A stretch of 64,000 nt of DNA from Mermis nigrescens (taxonomy: Eukaryota > Nematoda > Enoplea > Mermithida > Mermithidae), in contig JAVLUZ010000191.1 in assembly GCA_036768485.1 (NCBI GenBank), forward strand, positions 2,206,953 to 2,270,952. The letters are read 5' to 3'. The notes under the pieces are model-generated. The model was not told the DNA's origin, made no database searches, and saw only the letters and a list, made by a program, of their open reading frames with translations. Below are positions 59,427-64,000 of the stretch, piece after piece (the stretch's first letter is position 1; each line of letters starts with the position of its first letter). The position numbers and the translations under genes were made by a program.

Positions 59427-59944
59427 CATGGTGTAGCTGGTTCACATATGTATCAAGATAGCCACATTATAAGTACGTATAGGTTCAGCAAGTAGTATCT
59501 GGTGAAAGCTGCCACCTAACTGGTTCGAAATGAATCAAGTCGAAAACAAATAAGGCCGTGCTCGATTGTTTCTGTAGATTGCATGACTGACCAAAATGTT
59601 AGTGCCAGTGTTTAAAGCAAGCCTAATTAATGGGATGCGATGCAACTCGCGTCCCATACTCAGGCTTATTTCAAACGCTGGCACCAGTATCAGTCCATGA
59701 TCTAAGCCTTCAGCCTAATAAGCAGATAAGCCTATGCAAAACAATACGAATACCTGCTGCATCTTTATCGAAATGTACCAGCGTTAGTCGATTGGTTAAG
59801 GTTCTGGGCTTTGAAGCAAGAGATCCACACGTATCGACTCTGGTTCGCGGCAATTTCTTCCGCTTAATCGGATGCTACGAACTGCATACATACGCCTTTA
59901 CAATACGACTATCTTAATACATATGTGAACCTGCTACACGAATG
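59427..59944. repeat. Long inverted repeat LIR3 with a 39-bp central hairpin
   Basis: Outer arms TGTAGCTGGTTCACATATGT (59432) and its complement (59917-59938). Central arms 59602-59640 and 59647-59684 pair around TGCAAC; most differences between the arms are transitions. The right arm is longer and carries a tRNA-like segment. Confidence 0.75.
59784..59852 (+). repeat. tRNA-Ser-like Pol III box A/box B segment (SINE-like)
   Basis: TTAGTCGATTGGTTAAGG resembles the D-arm/box A of tRNA-Ser. 41 bases further, TGGTTCGCGGC resembles box B. The anticodon arm and acceptor stem do not fold well, so it is not a working tRNA; a tRNA-derived SINE scrap is likelier. Confidence 0.35.
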
Positions 59945-60001
59945 CTGTGAAGTACTGAGCAATTTGTCGATAAAATGCTTTAATCTGGGCGTCGCCAGTA
60001 G

Positions 60002-60107
60002 TGATCGACGGGCGGCAAAATGGCCGGAGCCGGAGATCCGGCCAGAGCCGGATTGAACCATGTTGCTCCGGCCAGGCGGAGGCGGGCAATTTATAATTTT
60101 ACTCGTC
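60002..60107. repeat. GC-rich hAT-end-like insert
   Basis: TAGTGATCGACGGGCGG, then GGCCGGAGCCGGAGATCCGG, like the ends of the GC-tract hAT elements. CGTCGCC is found on both sides (59988-59994 and 60108-60114). Probably an internally deleted copy. Confidence 0.4.
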
Positions 60108-60171
60108 GCCGGATAGATGCATCTTTGTGACCAAGACCTAGACTACAGTGATCGTCTTGAAAGGTGATGCA

Positions 60172-60666
60172 CTATCATCCTCAGAGATTATAATAGATGA
60201 TGCATCGCAAAGCGCCAGCGTTCGTCTATCATGCGCTTCCATCTCTTTTTTATTATACGGTATTAAATCTATATTATTCTGTTAATCTAGTGCTGCGGAT
60301 GAAAGCAATTTTGTTAATGTCGCCAACAAGAAGGAAGACGCGCACGTGAATGTCGTCCTATATTTAGGCGAGTTGCTCTGTATTGCGTACCTTTCTGCAA
60401 AATTCTCCGTTGTCATGTCGCCGATTGCTGGCAAAAATATTGATTTTATTGTCGGCTTGCCAAATTATAGAACTGACATTTCACGTGCGCGCTTCTTTCT
60501 TGTTGGCGCTATTAATAGCAAAAATTGCAGCCGGTCTGCATCGCCAGATTAAAAGGAATGATACAGATTAATAGCATTAGTAATAATAAAAGAAGATGAT
60601 AGCGCATGATAGAGCTCTTCACTGGCATCGCTGGCGCATCATCTATTATAATTCTGAGGATGATAG
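60172..60666. repeat. Long inverted repeat LIR4
   Basis: CTATCATCCTCAGAG at 60172 pairs with CTGAGGATGATAG ending 60666. TAATAGATGATGC, CGCCAACAAGAAGGAAG and GCGCACGTGAATGTC also pair with inverted partners, so the arms reach nearly to the centre (about 60430). Confidence 0.78.
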
Positions 60667-60728
60667 CAGGCCATCTTTCATGTCTACTCACTGTATAGTT
60701 CACATGCATCTTAACTGCATATCAGCCA

Positions 60729-63170
60729 GTGATCGGAGCCGGGGTACTTTCTTGGACCCTCGGCCTCGGCGCCGAGCCGAGGCGACTTAAAACCCTTGCC
60801 TCGGCCGAGGCCGAGGCCGAGGCCGGGGTAATGCCGAGGGTCAAGCTTATATACCTATACCCATAAATAGTACTCGTAGAATATTTTGTATGCACATGAG
60901 CTAGAGAATAATCACGTAATATTAAACACTTTTTCGAATGTCAAACAATTCATTTTTTCATTTTCAATAATAGTAGGTTAAATGTGTGAAGGATTTATTG
61001 AATAAAGTCAGCAGCATGAAAGCATACTTAATTTAACAAGTTGCCGTTGATGAAGACTTGGAAAGAGTTAATAAAAAATATGGCTGAACAAGCACTTAAA
61101 AACTTTTATTACTATAAATAAGAAAACAGTGTCGAAGAAATAAGCGAACAAAGCGAAATAAGCTAAGTAAAGACAGAACTAGTAGCCATTGTATGTGTGC
61201 TCGCTTTTTGCGAGTACTATGCTATGTTTCGCCACGCTTTTTTCGGTCATCCAATTCTGGCCAGCGGCAGGTAATAATGACAGAGCTGCACTGTACTTTC
61301 CGGTCATAGTTTCCAAGGTCCAGAGTTGAGGGAAGGGTGAAATCCCAAAATGAGGGACCAGTAAATTAAGTAGTGTCTTTGTATGAGCAAACAAATTTTG
61401 TAGATATTTTATATAAATATATTTTTAAAGATACATTTTAACATACTGCCAGTGTGTGACCTGCAAGCATGTAGTCCTAAACGGTGTTTGTGCAAGATAC
61501 CTTTTACATATACAAAGATGGTATCAAAGTCTTAGAACATTTTGTGCATACAAATTTTTGAGTACTATTATAGTATGGTACAGTAGCGATTTAGTGTGGT
61601 AAAACAGGGTTTTCGACCTTTGGTAGTGTATCTTAGCTAAGTCACAGGTTTCTGAATATTTGACATTTTCCCATTCTAAATGCAAATTCTACTATTTTAA
61701 AAGATACATATATAGGACAGACAATTACTGATGCGCCCAAAATTTTCGGAAATTTCACAGTTTTTGTCTCTCCAAAATCTTTGTGCATGTACAAAGATGG
61801 TCCTGAAAATCTGTACATTATGAAAATTGTTGCCGAATATAAAAAACAGTGGCCCTAAATGTGATAATTCCGCTTGAATTTAGTTGATACTGTAGTTCGG
61901 CGCGAAGCATGAAAATTTTTTATGAGCTTTTGATGAAATCTACATAAAACTCGACTGAAAGCTAAAACAACTTGTACTACAAAATCAGAAATATTACAGA
62001 TATTGTAATGCCAATTAAATCTAGTAAGAAGCACTACTGTGCTTAGAAATCAATAAACATCAGGATAAATTAGTCAATTTTATCTTTGAACGGCAAAAAA
62101 AAAGTGCAAAGTTATTAAATATACTTATTTTGCATAAAAATTTTAAAACAGTATAAATAGATACAAAGATATTTAAATCTGCATAAAGATGCCCAGATTA
62201 CACAAAAATTGATTTTGGAGTATTTATTTCCCCTGCTTCAATCTAAATACAGTATATTAGCGATATTTTGCACGAAGCGCCAAAAATTTTTGAAATTTCC
62301 TAAAATAAACTGAAAAACGTATAATTAATATAACTTTGTTCAAAGTATTTTAACATTGTATAAAAATAGCTCAAAAAAATGCACTAGCCGAAATTGATTC
62401 TTGGCAAAACCTACATTTATTGGCCATTTTTAGGTGCGTTTTGCGATTTTCGGCCGAAAATTCGTGATCATTTACCCCCTCTCCATGAAAATAGCCGAAA
62501 ACCATACGTGCAACAGGGGTTTGAAATTCATCCACCAGGAGTTGGATGTCCTCTCCACACCCGCACCTCCAACGTCAGAAAATTTTGACCCACCCTCCTA
62601 TGCCGAACAGCCCCTCCCAAAAATTTTGAGCTGTTGCCTTGCATGTTTCATGAAGCGATGGTTTGTCTATTCACTCTTAGCTTACATTTCAAAATACTGT
62701 ATCACTGCGCGAGATTCTAATAACAATTCGCTGCACTTTTGCCATAGTAAATGTTAAGGTCAAAAAAATATTCAAAAGGTTTCTCACCAAAAATCGTCTG
62801 ACAATGACTTGAGTCTTGTACCCTGAGAGGGTAGTAATAACCCTCCTCACCCAAACTTTAGAGAGTGTGTTTCCGATCCATGTAGCAGCATGAGAATTAA
62901 AACTTAGTCATCACATGAATAAATTGGCACTTTGCTGTATGTAACTTGGTGTAACTGGGTACGCAACTAAAACCATAGAAAAGTCTATAGGTAAAAATAG
63001 TCTGTGTACTGCAGATGCATTCTGAATAGTTAATATTCAACGGATATATTAAACTTATTCAAATTTGATTTTAACCCTCGGCGCCTCGGCACTTTTCAGC
63101 TTCGCCCTCGGCGCCGAGGCCGAGAGCCAAAAAACGCCGAGGCTTGCGGCCGAACTTCGGTCGATCACTG
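60729..63170. mobile_element. 2.44-kb non-autonomous hAT with GC-rich ends
   Basis: Perfect duplication ATATCAGC at 60721-60728 and 63171-63178. Ends CAGTGATCGGAGCCGG and CGGTCGATCACTG; inside both are GGCCTCGGCGCCGAGG-type tracts. The interior is a patchwork of B, E and I scraps, and no transposase is open. Confidence 0.87.
61482..61851 (-). mobile_element. Family B MITE (B7), reverse, inside the 2.44-kb hAT
   Basis: Flanks GTCCTAAA and GCCCTAAA (7 of 8); CGGTGTTTGTGCAAG to TATAAAAAACAGTG, diverged. Confidence 0.72.
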
Positions 63171-63202
63171 ATATCAGCTAGTTAGTTATACAGAAATACA
63201 TT

Positions 63203-63391
63203 GGCGGATTTAAGGGGGACGGCAGGGGCGGCCACAGGTGGGCAATGCCGCGCCACCCGCACCACTGGGTGGCGCCAGAAGGCACTTTGGTATCTTCAAA
63301 ACCCCAGCTGAGTGGTGCCAAAAAAACAGTTTTTGATTGGGTGGGGGGTAGAATTTTTGACCCCAAAAATAAAAAAGTGAGAAAATGATAC
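63203..63391. repeat. C-rich hAT-end scraps
   Basis: GGCGGATTTAAGGGGGACGG here and GGGGCGGATTTGAGGAGG at 63731 resemble the L element end; partners not found in the window. Confidence 0.4.
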
Positions 63392-63625
63392 AACCAACCA
63401 AAGCCAACCAACCAACCAACTAACCGGCCAACCAACCAGCCAACTAGCCAACCAAACAACCAACCAACCGGCCAAACAACCAACCAACTAGCCAATTAAT
63501 CAACCAACTAACCAACCAACTAACTGGCTAACTAGCCAGCCACCTAGCCAACCAAACAACCAACCAATGACCTACCCAACCAAACAACTAACTATCTGGC
63601 CAAACAAACAACCAACCAACCAACC
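63392..63625. repeat. Imperfect (CCAA)n simple repeat
   Basis: AACCAACCAACTAACC-type repeats over about 230 bp. The Trp/Gly/Val/Leu frames on the minus strand are artefacts of it. Confidence 0.95.
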
Positions 63626-64000
63626 TCAAGAAAAGAGACCCGGTACTTCAGAACCAAAATCCATTGTCCAGGTATGGGGCGGCCGCCCCCCCATTGGCCA
63701 AAAATATTTTGCGAGATAAAGAATGCAGGGGCGGATTTGAGGAGGCAGGGGTGGCCGCCCCCCAGCTTGGCCAAAAATATTGATGAGATAAAGAATGGAT
63801 ATGCAATTTGCAATGATTCTTGGACGTCAGTGACCATAATTTCTCAAAATTTCTGGCGCTATTCGTCGAACGATATTTCTATTAATGAGATTTATTTACT
63901 TTCTTGGCGACCTGGAAGCCATTATCTGTTCATGAAGGTTTCAAAACAATTTTTACAGCAGAAACGGCTATTTTTGCATAGTTTTCTTCATTTTTGATTA
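63626..64000. other. Right edge of the window, nothing assigned
   Basis: A second GGCGGCCGCCCCCC/GGCCAAAAATATT block pair (63677-63782) is a short direct repeat; the rest is AT-rich. Confidence 0.4.

Noticed and set aside
59784..59852. Functional tRNA-Ser gene
   Set aside because: Box A and B are present but the anticodon and acceptor stems do not pair; kept only as a tRNA-derived scrap.
63178..63495. Minus-strand frames rich in Trp, Gly, Val and Leu
   Set aside because: They are translations of the (CCAA)n simple repeat.

Overview
This is an AT-rich eukaryotic window from an invertebrate, most likely a nematode. It holds the exons of two protein-kinase genes, both on the minus strand, scattered through long introns packed with non-autonomous DNA transposons. 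The nematode assignment is an inference. The tail of the CaM-kinase (WKKAYNAAAAIRQLQ) closely resembles what I recall of nematode CMK-1, and the other kinase belongs to the tau-tubulin-kinase-like branch of the CK1 group, which is expanded in nematodes. The multi-kilobase introns and heavy repeat load would fit a large-genome, early-branching nematode better than a compact Caenorhabditis-like genome. No bacterial operon, rRNA gene, CRISPR array or intact transposase gene is visible.

Left part (1-7.4 kb): three exons of a TTBK-like kinase (about 7258-7414, 4252-4481 and 22-259). The gene runs off the left edge after the HRD motif. Its introns carry a 2.7-kb ancient long inverted repeat that was later split by a mariner element, which was itself split by a small hAT-like MITE. 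The region between the genes (7.4-15.9 kb) is almost entirely MITEs, including a three-level nest at 11.48-12.04 kb.

Middle (15.9-52.1 kb): a complete calcium/calmodulin-dependent protein kinase I gene. Eleven coding exons join with consistent phases and GT-AG borders into a 410-codon reading frame with start and stop. All eleven exons are on the minus strand, with introns from about 1.1 to 7.1 kb. The introns contain dozens of MITEs, several only tens of bases from exon borders.

Right part (52.1-64 kb): no convincing gene. It holds three further long inverted repeats, a tRNA-Ser-like Pol III box pair, a 2.4-kb non-autonomous hAT with perfect 8-bp target duplication, and simple repeats.

Repeat families carry my own letters (A, B, C, D, E, F, G, H, I, J, K, L, M, N, P), which are local labels and not database names. 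Most end in CA...TG or TA...TA termini with 8-bp duplications fitting the hAT target pattern nTnnnnAn. Families F and H look like TA-flanked mariner-type MITEs. A GC-rich self-complementary motif, GGCGCTTCGCGCC, recurs inside several otherwise unrelated families and is the most unusual signal of the window. All boundaries come from reading by eye; no alignment or database search was run.
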